Shown here piece after piece: positions 36,901 through 43,243 of a DNA stretch of 64,000 bases (position 1 is its first letter; each line of letters opens with the position of its first letter). The translations under genes and the position numbers were made by a program. Source of the stretch: JBGQDM01 sp041495845 (lineage in GTDB: Bacteria; Acidobacteriota; Terriglobia; Terriglobales; Acidobacteriaceae); the NCBI GenBank assembly GCA_041495845.1, contig JBGQDM010000005.1, positions 1 to 64,000 on the forward strand, read 5' to 3'. The notes below the pieces were generated by a model, which did no database searches, was not told the origin of the DNA, and worked only from the letters and a program-made list of their open reading frames with translations.

Positions 36901-37201
36901 CAGCGCATCCCTGGGCGGGATACAGCCAGGATTATCTGTCTGGCTCGGCGCGTTCCTCTTGTTTCCGACCGTTGGTCTTTTGTTCGGCGGCCGCAGCTCG
37001 CGGCGGCGCGCTGCCGTGTTGCTCGTACTCGTACTCGGTTGTGTCGCGACCTTGCCGTCTTGTGGTGGGAGTGGGAGTGGCGGCGGCAGCCCTGCGCCGA
37101 AGCCGGGTACCACACCTGGAACTTATGCCATCATGATCATCGGTACCTCCGGGACGTACAGTTCGAGCACTACGGTGAGCGTTACGATCACGCAACCGTG
37201 A
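33914..37201 (+). CDS. Secreted subtilisin-like serine protease (S8) with C-terminal anchor
   Basis: From the ATG at 33914, preceded by GAGGAGATA, the protein has 1095 residues. It has a signal peptide (residues 18-35), an inhibitor I9-like propeptide (LPYVPGRLLVRFKPATK to about 115), and an S8 catalytic domain with D155 (VVAVIDTGVDY), H210 (NSHGTHVSG), oxyanion N276 and S389 (FRGTSMATPH). After it come beta-sandwich domains; one near residue 740 resembles IPT/TIG and repeats near 830. The C-terminus has a hydrophobic segment (about 1010-1025), basic LFGGRSSRRR, a second hydrophobic stretch, then a Cys/Gly/Pro-rich tail. This layout implies export and cell-surface attachment. Ca-binding-like SDNSNGIDDDNSG-type loop (about 176-190) is inserted before H210. 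Confidence 0.9.
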   Translation: MSCRLLGCFVTPALRPPAGVFCALLLFVPILLGQARVPELPYVPGRLLVRFKPATKAQAISAAHAKVRGKVSKRFGQLPGLEVVDLAPDMPLTRALAAYRSDPGVLYAEPDYILHVQAIPNDPDFSQLWGMSNINAPAAWSKSTGSSNVVVAVIDTGVDYTHEDLAANVWNNPGDCNSNGIDDDNSGYVDDCYGIDVVNRDSDPMDDNSHGTHVSGTIGAVGNNSIGVVGVNWDVKILACKFLGADGSGPSSGAIECLDYIAHLKSMGVPIVASNNSWGGPGISAIAPSASLKDAIRLNLEREILFVVAAGNGGWDKIGDDNDRAMGNAANTDLPNIISVAAINSSNSLTAFSNFGRHTVHIGAPGDNIRSTVPKALAPAGYANFRGTSMATPHVTGVAALLKAWNPALTWWEIRNLILTGGTPTAGLAKTIAKSRLSASGAMDCTDAVLLARFRPEMDVVGAAVGNAIPVSAYHLKCAAPNGDVVATVSTGETLTLKDDGIAPDVIAGDGLYAANYVPRAVGQYVITLPNAEVLTINVLQPYLFEKVSEPYRYIAGTNLDLDAAECAAVTPPFPLRFGGIAYDSVYISPHGSVSFGQPWCDPNAWPTPMPWPVNWVAPFMASLAPFKGSPKNAWYEISGTAPNREMVVEWRDLPMFPMQQAPTIQETETVAFQLVFFEGQDDIVFAYQDTVFGGVSAWYDHGRDAAVGIQVAGTVGTQYNEWGQDAVFDGDAIRWTPTSGPVISYVDPSLRAPAWPSQTINVVGNTFRSDSFVRIAKAGVVTPLATTFRSETKLEASLPREVVSVPGSYYITVSNPAPSGELVSNPRLFMSMYPPPVIDRVEPASRAAGSGQFTLHVFGSGYVGDLATIWWNGWARPTTVVSANELSVSINEWDVQQPGTVKLTLGQEAWAADEELYSISGYALKAAQPAAQTVKAGGVANYNLTIEPTGNYDAPITFQCRGNPATTACAFTPATVTPGSTAAPVQLKVTTTGVTSASLGGIQPGLSVWLGAFLLFPTVGLLFGGRSSRRRAAVLLVLVLGCVATLPSCGGSGSGGGSPAPKPGTTPGTYAIMIIGTSGTYSSSTTVSVTITQP

Positions 37202-37230
37202 ACGCCCTACCGTGCCTGCGTGGGCCGCCA

Positions 37231-37962
37231 TCATCGGTGACGCGAGTTGTTGCCCACCACCAGTAACGTGCTTCCGAACGGCGCGGGAAGCGGCGTGAAC
37301 AGTTTTTGCTCCGCGCGGGAGACAAAATAGAGGGTACGGTTCAGCCAGGCCGGCGGGATTCTGGGATTCGACGGCTGGGCCCGCGTAATCTTTTCGACGG
37401 CCCGCACCAGCATCTTCACGGCAAAAGGCCACTGATACCAATAGCGCATCACTTCAACCCGCATCCCGGCCTGATCGGAGATGCGCCGGAAACTGCGCTT
37501 GGTATAGCGGGCAAGGTGATGGTTCAGGTCGTCGTGCGTCGTCCAGATGAGATTGAACGCCGGAACGGTGATGGCGATTTTCCCTGCCGGCGCCAGCAGG
37601 GTCAATGCATGTTGCAAGGCGGCGACCGGCTCCGCCAGGTGCTCGAGGACATCCAGCATGGTGATCAGTCCATAGCTTTTCCCCGGCTGGAACTGCGCAT
37701 CAAAGGGAGCGACACGAATTCGCTTACGATGCGGGCCGTTGGGATCGAGCAGGTCAGCGGAGAACTCGATGCCTTCCACTTCGCCGAATTGGCTGAGTTG
37801 ATCGAAGAAGAGTCCGTCGCCGCAGCCGACGTCGAGAATGCTGCCAAACCCTCCGTCTGGCAGGATGTTTCGCAGAACGTCGAGGATCGCGGCTTCTCGG
37901 GAACGCCACCACCAGTGCTTCTCGTAGAGTTGGCGATAGACCTGGCCGTAGAGGGGGTCCAC
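37231..37962 (-). CDS. Class I SAM-dependent methyltransferase of the glycan cluster
   Basis: The protein contains a Rossmann methyltransferase: ILDVGCGDGLFFDQLSQF (SAM-binding motif I), then GIEFSADLL, LDVLEHLAEP and KIAITVPAFN. Its close is hydrophobic and basic. I start at GTG 37962, just five bases after the glycosyltransferase stop; an ATG at 38016 is possible but would add a Cys/Arg-rich stretch overlapping that gene by 50 bp. It is the fourth gene of a coupled run (GT-C, methyltransferase, GT2, this), so it probably methylates a lipid-linked sugar or another glycan intermediate. Confidence 0.75.
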   Translation of the reverse strand: MDPLYGQVYRQLYEKHWWWRSREAAILDVLRNILPDGGFGSILDVGCGDGLFFDQLSQFGEVEGIEFSADLLDPNGPHRKRIRVAPFDAQFQPGKSYGLITMLDVLEHLAEPVAALQHALTLLAPAGKIAITVPAFNLIWTTHDDLNHHLARYTKRSFRRISDQAGMRVEVMRYWYQWPFAVKMLVRAVEKITRAQPSNPRIPPAWLNRTLYFVSRAEQKLFTPLPAPFGSTLLVVGNNSRHR

Positions 37963-37966
37963 GCGT

Positions 37967-38965
37967 TTACCTGGGCACGGCCGCTGAAGAGCGCGGGTCG
38001 CGCGCATGCTCGTCATGCTCTTCAGGGACCAGCGGCGAACGGATGATGCGTCCGACGATGTAGTTGGGGCGCGCTTTCACTTCTTCGTAAATCCGCCCAA
38101 CGTATTCGCCGATCACTCCGAGGAAAAGAAGGATGAAACCGGAAAGCAGCGTCACCAGCACGGTGAGAGCGGTAAAGCCTTTGGGTGACTGGTTGAGAAA
38201 AAACTTGGCGTAGACCGAATAGAGCGAAAACAGCAGGGCGAACAGAATGCCGAGCGCACCCAAGACGGTCGCAGCCCGGAGAGGAACGATGGAAAAAGCG
38301 AAGATCCCGTCCGAGGCCAGCTTGAGCAGGCGCATCGGTCTGTACTTGGTGCGGCCGGAGTGGCGTTCGGCGCGCTCCACGGGGATCCCAATCTGCGGGT
38401 AGCCGACCCAGGTGCGCAGGCCGCGAAGGTAGCGCTGGTGCTCGGGCAGGCTGCGGACCTGATCCAGCACGCGCCGCGACATCAGGCCGAAGTCCCCAGA
38501 GTCCAGCGGGAGCCGGATGTCGGAGAGGGATGCGATCAAGCGGTAGAACAGGTAGTAGCAGGCGCGCAACCAGAGCGGTTCCTTGCGCCGGATGCGTTGC
38601 GCGTACACGACGTCATAGCCTTCCTGGAATTTCGCCAGAAATTGCGGAATGGTCTCGGGCGTATCTTGCAGATCGCCGTCCATGATGACAACAGCATCGC
38701 CGGAGACATGGTCGAGGGCGGCGGAAATGGCGGCTTGATGTCCAAAATTGCGCGAGAGAGAAAGCGCGGTGATGCGCGAGTCGGCTTGCGTCGCTGCTTC
38801 GAGCAGGGCCAGCGTCCGGTCGGTGGAGCCGTCGTCCACGAAGACGATCTCGTGCGGCCCGCCGGGGATGGAGTCGAGCACCGCTCCGGTCCGGCGCAGC
38901 AGTTCCGGCAGCACCGACTCCTCGTTGTGCACTGGGATTGCCAGCGAAAGCCGCAAGCCTGTCAC
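37967..38965 (-). CDS. Family 2 glycosyltransferase (polyprenyl-phosphate sugar synthase type)
   Basis: The protein transfers a sugar from a nucleotide donor to a polyprenyl phosphate or similar lipid. It starts at GTG 38965, which overlaps the previous stop (GTGA) and follows GAGG. The 332-residue form has the GT-A core with LSLAIPVHNEESVLPELLRR, VFVDDGSTDRTL, SLSRNFGHQAAISAALDHVS and VVIMDGDLQDTPE (DxD-type), then two C-terminal transmembrane helices, as in GtrB/ArnC/DPM1 proteins. These feed the GT-C enzymes, one of which is encoded three genes upstream. Confidence 0.87.
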   Translation of the reverse strand: MTGLRLSLAIPVHNEESVLPELLRRTGAVLDSIPGGPHEIVFVDDGSTDRTLALLEAATQADSRITALSLSRNFGHQAAISAALDHVSGDAVVIMDGDLQDTPETIPQFLAKFQEGYDVVYAQRIRRKEPLWLRACYYLFYRLIASLSDIRLPLDSGDFGLMSRRVLDQVRSLPEHQRYLRGLRTWVGYPQIGIPVERAERHSGRTKYRPMRLLKLASDGIFAFSIVPLRAATVLGALGILFALLFSLYSVYAKFFLNQSPKGFTALTVLVTLLSGFILLFLGVIGEYVGRIYEEVKARPNYIVGRIIRSPLVPEEHDEHARDPRSSAAVPR

Positions 38966-39564
38966 CTCGGGGCACGTCCTTTGCAATAGATCATATTCCA
39001 CAACGGCACGCCGAAGGCAGAGAGAGGATAGGGTTGAAAAACAACGATCTCGAAATGGCGTTGGAATAGCTCGCGCCACCGTTCCAGCGGGCGGGCGAAC
39101 CGGCCGCGGTCCCAACGGGCGAGCTGACGCGCAATTCCCCGTTTCTCAGGCTCCACCAGCTCCAGGAGATGAACGTGACCCTGGGGCGTGAGCAGCCTGT
39201 TGAGGTGCGCAAGAATTCGCTCGGTGCCGGCGTCATCAATGTGATGGAGGATGCTGTTGACGAGGATGAAATCGAATCGCGCGCCCGGCTCGACCTCGTA
39301 GGTGGTGACATCGGCAACGACGAAGTCGCCCTGGTGCTGGCGACGGGCGTTGGCGATGTAATCGGGGTTGAAGTCGAGCCCCAGGTAGTACGCATGTTGG
39401 AAATGCGGCGCATTGGTGCCGGGGCCACAGCCGACATCGAGGACGCGTCGAACCTCGCGAAGATCGTTGTGAGCGAGCACGGGAGCAAACTTCCGGTCCG
39501 CGAAGGGGGCCTGCCAGAGCCGATACACGATCGGACTTTCAAGAATCGTGTCCTTGAGGCTCAT
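38962..39564 (-). CDS. Class I SAM-dependent methyltransferase
   Basis: The 200-residue protein (ATG at 39564, overlapping the GT-C stop by ATGA) has the SAM motif RRVLDVGCGPGTNAPHF, then LGLDFNPDYIANARRQ, FDFILVNSILHHIDD and HVHLLELVEPEKRG. The substrate is not evident. The four-base overlaps on both sides with glycosyltransferase genes suggest it acts on the same glycan as they do. Confidence 0.8.
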   Translation of the reverse strand: MSLKDTILESPIVYRLWQAPFADRKFAPVLAHNDLREVRRVLDVGCGPGTNAPHFQHAYYLGLDFNPDYIANARRQHQGDFVVADVTTYEVEPGARFDFILVNSILHHIDDAGTERILAHLNRLLTPQGHVHLLELVEPEKRGIARQLARWDRGRFARPLERWRELFQRHFEIVVFQPYPLSAFGVPLWNMIYCKGRAPR

Positions 39565-41501
39565 GGCTTCCACCTTACCTCAAGGGTGCCAACGGTTTCG
39601 CTTTCCGGATACAGGTTCCGGATTTCGGCAACGAATTCGGGATCGAGCGAGGGAGAAAACCCTGGCGTTCCCAGCTGCTTTTTGTCGGTTTGTTCGGGGG
39701 TTTTGATCACCACAAGCTTGATCTGATGCACGGCAAGAAATTCGTGGATCCTGGACCTGGGATCGCCTGGCTCTTCCAGAAAGTCGAACAAAGCGCGCGA
39801 CGGACTCTTCGATCCGGAGAGGAAGTAGAGTTCGGGCGCATCGGGTGCGGCAAAGATGTATTCACCCTGGCGATGCTGCTGAATCAGCGAAATCACCCTT
39901 TCGTACATTTGACCTTGCGCGGGCTTGACCCGGATTCCGGCGGCACGTGGCAGATGCAATTCGTAGGTCTGCTGTTCGCCGGTGTTCATCACGCCCATCG
40001 CGTTCACGTAGGACGGGGTGACTCGCAACACAAAGAACGCAAGGTAGGTGAGGGCCACGGCGATGCTCAGAAAGCGGGAGTAGTCAGCATTGGCGGCGAT
40101 CAGGGCGAACCAGGCGAGTAGGAGGAGCGGGAGAACGTAAACCAGGTAGATCGGCGCGGCGTAGGGATATTGGATGAGGTTGCACAAAACGGTGGTGGCA
40201 ACCAGCGCGAAGGCCTGCGCGCTGATTCGGCGGGAGAACGCTGCGACCACGGCGGTTGCCGGGACCAACAACACCAGCGCATCCCACAGGAAATGGTAAG
40301 TGCCCTTCTGAAACCCGGCGACGACCACGGACGTTGCCAGCAAAACGGCGATAAGAATTTTCGCGTTGCGGCGGAGCGGCTGGCGCAGATCGCAGGCGGC
40401 GACCAGTGTGTAGGTCAGCACTCCGGTGGCGAGCAGCCTCACCCACTTCAAATTGCTTGGTTCGAGCGAAGCATAGGTCAATCGCTTCGCAGAGAACACA
40501 AAGACGCCCTGGAACCAGCTGAGCAGCGAGCCGGTGGCAGCGTAAGGAACCAGGAACAGGACCACGGGTGCGGCAAAGCCGCCGAGGAGAGCGAGCGCAT
40601 CGCCAAAGAGACGACGGAAGCGCCGGCTCGGGGCAGTGTAAGTGGCAGCGAATTCCCGCCAGACCAGTAATGACACCAAGGCCACACCGGGGATCACGAA
40701 GTGGATCCAGTAGCGGGGGGCATGGTTCCAGTGGATGAGTCGCACGAGAAGAAAGACGAAAACAGCGGACGCGGTGATTGCCACCAAGTTGAAAACGTTC
40801 GGGGCAGACCGCTGGTCGGAGCGGCGGTCGAGTTCCTGTTCGCGATAGAGCAGAAACAGCAGTGCGGCGGCGAGAAAGTAGAGCCCGGCGATCTTGGCGA
40901 GGAAAGAGAGCCCGCTGCACCCGCCGGCCACCACCAGCCAGCGACGACTGCCCGACTCCGTGATGCGAGATTCGGTGCAGCGAGACTCGGTGAAGCGAAA
41001 AAGAGCGAGTACGCCGAATGTAGCAAAGAAGAGGTTGTACCAGGACGGGACCGCCTCGGAGTAATTGGGCAAACTCATCGCGATGGCGAGCAGCGTGGCC
41101 AACGCCGCGGCGCGCTCCGAAGCGAAGCGGCGGGCGAGGTTGAAGACGGCTGGGATCCAGGCAAGAAACAACAGGAACACCGGGTAGCGAATCGCGACCA
41201 GATTTACGCCGAACACTCGCATGGTGGCGGCGTTCAGCAGGGTCAGGCCACCGCTGTAGAGATCAATGAAATCGCGGTGCGGCAGTTCTCCGCGCAGCAC
41301 GCGCTCGGCGGCCAGCGCGTAGGCGCCAGCATCATGCGGAATCCAACCTCGCTTCAGATAAACGCCACCGTAGAGTGCTCCCACCGCCAGCAAGGCGCAA
41401 ACAATCAGCCAGCTCTGCGTCGAATACGGGCGCGGTAGGGACTTCGTGATCTCGGTGCCGGAGCCGATCACGCCGGTGTTTGCGGAAGCGGAAGTCGCCA
41501 T
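39561..41501 (-). CDS. GT-C-type membrane glycosyltransferase (ArnT/PMT-like)
   Basis: The 646-residue integral membrane protein has about eleven to twelve hydrophobic helices. The first loop after helix 1 holds PHDAGAYALAAERVLRGELP and HRDFIDLYSGGLTLLNAATM, a pattern of GT-C enzymes (the D-D/E in loop 1 is catalytic) that take sugars from polyprenyl phosphate. The final 120 residues form a soluble periplasmic-like domain. Together with the adjacent GT2 polyprenyl-phosphate synthase it likely modifies a surface glycan or lipid. The first 38 codons recur in a decayed copy immediately upstream. Confidence 0.82.
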   Translation of the reverse strand: MATSASANTGVIGSGTEITKSLPRPYSTQSWLIVCALLAVGALYGGVYLKRGWIPHDAGAYALAAERVLRGELPHRDFIDLYSGGLTLLNAATMRVFGVNLVAIRYPVFLLFLAWIPAVFNLARRFASERAAALATLLAIAMSLPNYSEAVPSWYNLFFATFGVLALFRFTESRCTESRITESGSRRWLVVAGGCSGLSFLAKIAGLYFLAAALLFLLYREQELDRRSDQRSAPNVFNLVAITASAVFVFLLVRLIHWNHAPRYWIHFVIPGVALVSLLVWREFAATYTAPSRRFRRLFGDALALLGGFAAPVVLFLVPYAATGSLLSWFQGVFVFSAKRLTYASLEPSNLKWVRLLATGVLTYTLVAACDLRQPLRRNAKILIAVLLATSVVVAGFQKGTYHFLWDALVLLVPATAVVAAFSRRISAQAFALVATTVLCNLIQYPYAAPIYLVYVLPLLLLAWFALIAANADYSRFLSIAVALTYLAFFVLRVTPSYVNAMGVMNTGEQQTYELHLPRAAGIRVKPAQGQMYERVISLIQQHRQGEYIFAAPDAPELYFLSGSKSPSRALFDFLEEPGDPRSRIHEFLAVHQIKLVVIKTPEQTDKKQLGTPGFSPSLDPEFVAEIRNLYPESETVGTLEVRWKP

Positions 41502-42040
41502 GGATTGTCCGCAAAGCTAGCCGGAGGGATGGAAGTTGTCAACGGAGCGCTCGAGCAGCGGAAGCGCGGTGGTGGCCTTTCTGTCCCCGCCTCGCGCATT
41601 GGCTGAATTCGGTGGTGCGAACATTCTGCCTCCCACCCTTGCAAAAAACGCAAGGATGGGGCACCCCCAGGGTTGCTGGTGCACGCGAAATTCAAGATCA
41701 AGGGTGGGCCACCCGCCAAGGCGCAGACAATCAGCCAGCTCTGCGTCGAATACGGGCGCGGTAGGGACCGGGTGATCTCGGTGCCGTAGCCGATCGCGCC
41801 AGTGGTTGCGGAAGCGGAAGTCGCCATGGATTGTCCGCAAAGCTAGCGGTAGGGCGGGAAGTTGTCAACGGAGCAGGCTGGCAGCGGCGGGCTTCCCGCC
41901 GGCGCCTCGCGCCTTCGCTGCATTCGCGGTGCGAAGATTCTGCCTCCCGCCCTTTGCAAAGTGCGCAAAGAACGAGGCACCCACGGGTTTGGTGGTGCAA
42001 ACGAAATTCAAAATCTAAGGGCGGTCCACCCCGCCAAGAG
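41394..42040. repeat. Decayed 326-bp tandem duplication covering the GT-C gene start
   Basis: Two units with a period of 326 bp lie at 41394-41719 and 41720 to about 42040. Each starts GGCGCA(A/G)ACAATCAGCCAG and contains the first codons of the GT-C gene, then TCCGCAAAGCTAGC, GTTGTCAACGGAGC, a Cys/His-coded stretch TTCTGCCTCC and GGTGGTGC. In the second unit the pseudo-start ATG at 41827-41825 encodes MATSASATTGAIGYGTEITR and 18 more matching codons before reading into noncoding sequence. No gene is supported between 41502 and 42079. Confidence 0.85.
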
Positions 42041-42079
42041 TCAAGGGCGGTCCACCCGCCCGTCTCGTTGAGTCCGGCT

Positions 42080-42556
42080 TCAGCGCAGCGCGGCACAGAG
42101 AGCGGTAATGTCGCCGGTGTTGAACTGATGCTTACCCTTCACCAGCGTTATTTCGCCGTTATACATGAGCATGTACCCCGCATCGATGTTGACCACGCCT
42201 TTCCCGGGAACATTGAAGTGGAACATCAGGCCGGCATGTTTCCATAGGCCGGGCGTGTCTTGAACATTTTCAAAAAAGTTGTAGCCCTCGGTCCGACCGG
42301 TAAGGCTCTTGCCATTCGACAAGTTTGTGACCGTATCCAGAAACTCGCCGTGAATGTGGTACCGGTTTAGGGAGCCATCGGGATTCAGGTAGGACGTGAT
42401 GGTGACGTTGCCGGTCCAGTTATCTGAGAAATCAAAATCGCCACAACTCATTGTGTAGACGCCACTCCAGAATTGGGTTTCCTTATCGGGCGGGGACGCT
42501 AGCGCGACTATCTGCAGGGCGAGGATGATCACAGCAGCCACGAGTACGCGTTTCAT
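42080..42556 (-). CDS. Secreted hypothetical protein
   Basis: I do not recognise this family. The 158-residue protein has a clear signal peptide (MKRVLVAAVIILALQIVALA, cut near ASPP). The mature part is beta-rich with FSDNWTGNVTITSYLNPDG, GEFLDTVTNLSNGKSLTG and NIDAGYMLMYNGEITLVKGK. It has one Cys pair in the mature part (TMSCGDF and ITALCAAL). A hairpin-forming leader lies upstream (42581-42640). A single-domain extracellular role is likely; nothing more can be said. Confidence 0.65.
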   Translation of the reverse strand: MKRVLVAAVIILALQIVALASPPDKETQFWSGVYTMSCGDFDFSDNWTGNVTITSYLNPDGSLNRYHIHGEFLDTVTNLSNGKSLTGRTEGYNFFENVQDTPGLWKHAGLMFHFNVPGKGVVNIDAGYMLMYNGEITLVKGKHQFNTGDITALCAALR

Positions 42557-42580
42557 AAAGCCTCTCTTTTTGAACCAGGT

Positions 42581-42640
42581 GTCTCGCCTCGGGGGGTGTG
42601 CGTCTCAACAGGCGGGAACTGCTCTTCGGAGAGGCGAGAC
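42581..42640 (-). promoter_or_regulatory. Long hairpin in the leader of the secreted-protein gene
   Basis: GTCTCGCCTC at 42581-42590 and GAGGCGAGAC at 42631-42640 are perfect 10-bp inverted arms, 40 bp apart, ending 25 bp upstream of the start codon at 42556. The transcript would fold into a stable stem. There is no T-run on the minus side, so it is not a simple terminator; an mRNA stability or regulatory element is possible. Confidence 0.45.
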
Positions 42641-42643
42641 GTG

Positions 42644-42967
42644 TTAATTCGATACGAAGGAGCGCGTCCTGTCAGTGAAATGGGTCACCTCTTGATGTGC
42701 GGTGACCGCCAAGAGCCACAGCGCAAAGCCTGGCCAGACCTTAACTGATGCAAAATCGCGATTGCACTCATTGACCCGGTTGTGAGTGTAGTCGCCTTTT
42801 TTCACCAGCAATCCGGTGCGCTGCTCCATGGCCTCGCAGAGAAGTGCTATCAGGCTTAAGATGCTGTCCATGGCCAAGAAAACAGGAATGAGCAATTCGT
42901 CACTCTGGATCATCACGATTCTATTGTTGGCGCTTGCCGCATGGACGTACTTTAGGTAGACCAGCAC
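42644..42967 (-). CDS. Hypothetical frame, possibly not a gene
   Basis: This 107-codon minus-strand frame has no recognisable motif. It has a hydrophobic stretch (LLIPVFLAMDSILSLIALLC) and a second one near its end. No good ribosome binding site precedes it. It sits between the secreted protein and the casposon's left flank, beside a degraded casposon end, so it could be debris of an earlier element. I list it only because the frame is open and otherwise the region is empty. Confidence 0.2.
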   Translation of the reverse strand: MLVYLKYVHAASANNRIVMIQSDELLIPVFLAMDSILSLIALLCEAMEQRTGLLVKKGDYTHNRVNECNRDFASVKVWPGFALWLLAVTAHQEVTHFTDRTRSFVSN

Positions 42968-43030
42968 TCGCTCCCCTTGATCCGCCCGCGGGTTCTCCGC
43001 ATTCCACGCACGCCCGCGCTGTTAGCTAAG

Positions 43031-43074
43031 TGGTAACGATGTAGCAGTTTGCACTTCTGTATGGCTATCCCCCC
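43031..43074 (+). repeat. Degenerate casposon end outside the left target duplication
   Basis: TGGTAACGATGTAGCAG and the following TTTGC (43031-43052) match TGGTAACGTGTAGCAC and TTTTGC of the right terminal repeat (55654-55675), with only a few substitutions and one indel. The remaining distance to the target duplication is 22 bp here and 19 bp at the true right end. It thus looks like a diverged right end of an earlier insertion ending at the same site. Confidence 0.5.
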
Positions 43075-43088
43075 TCAGCTTCATTGAC
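43075..43088 (+). repeat. Left target-site duplication of the casposon
   Basis: TCAGCTTCATTGAC occurs here immediately before the left inverted repeat and again at 55695-55708 immediately after the right one. Fourteen base pairs is the size reported for casposon target duplications (14-15 bp). Three more C residues in front also match, but on the right these belong to the inverted repeat. Confidence 0.92.
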
Positions 43089-43232
43089 GGGTTGTTGTAT
43101 GGCGACGGCAAAAGTGCTACACGTTACCAGTTGGTAATCGTTGGTGGGAGCCGGGGTGCGCGCGCGGGCGGAGTGAGAGCGCGCTGGCGAGTGGGGCGGG
43201 GCTCGGGCGGGTGAGAGCGGGCGCTGCGTGGT
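43089..43232 (+). repeat. Left terminal inverted repeat of the casposon
   Basis: The 144-bp repeat begins GGGTTGTTGTATGGCGACGG. The first 121 bp are perfectly matched by the reverse complement of 55574-55694; the complete 144 bp have three mismatches (43210, 43213, 43229). It contains a near-perfect dyad TTACCAGTTGGTAA at 43124-43137, a candidate integrase binding site, then a GC-rich purine tract. The SIR2-STAND gene ends 12 bp inside it. Confidence 0.95.
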
Positions 43233-43243
43233 TTAATGCTGAG

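Noticed and set aside
41468..41827. 119-codon minus-strand frame starting like the GT-C gene
   Set aside because: It matches the GT-C protein for 38 codons and then runs through unrelated sequence; it is part of the tandem duplication, not a gene.
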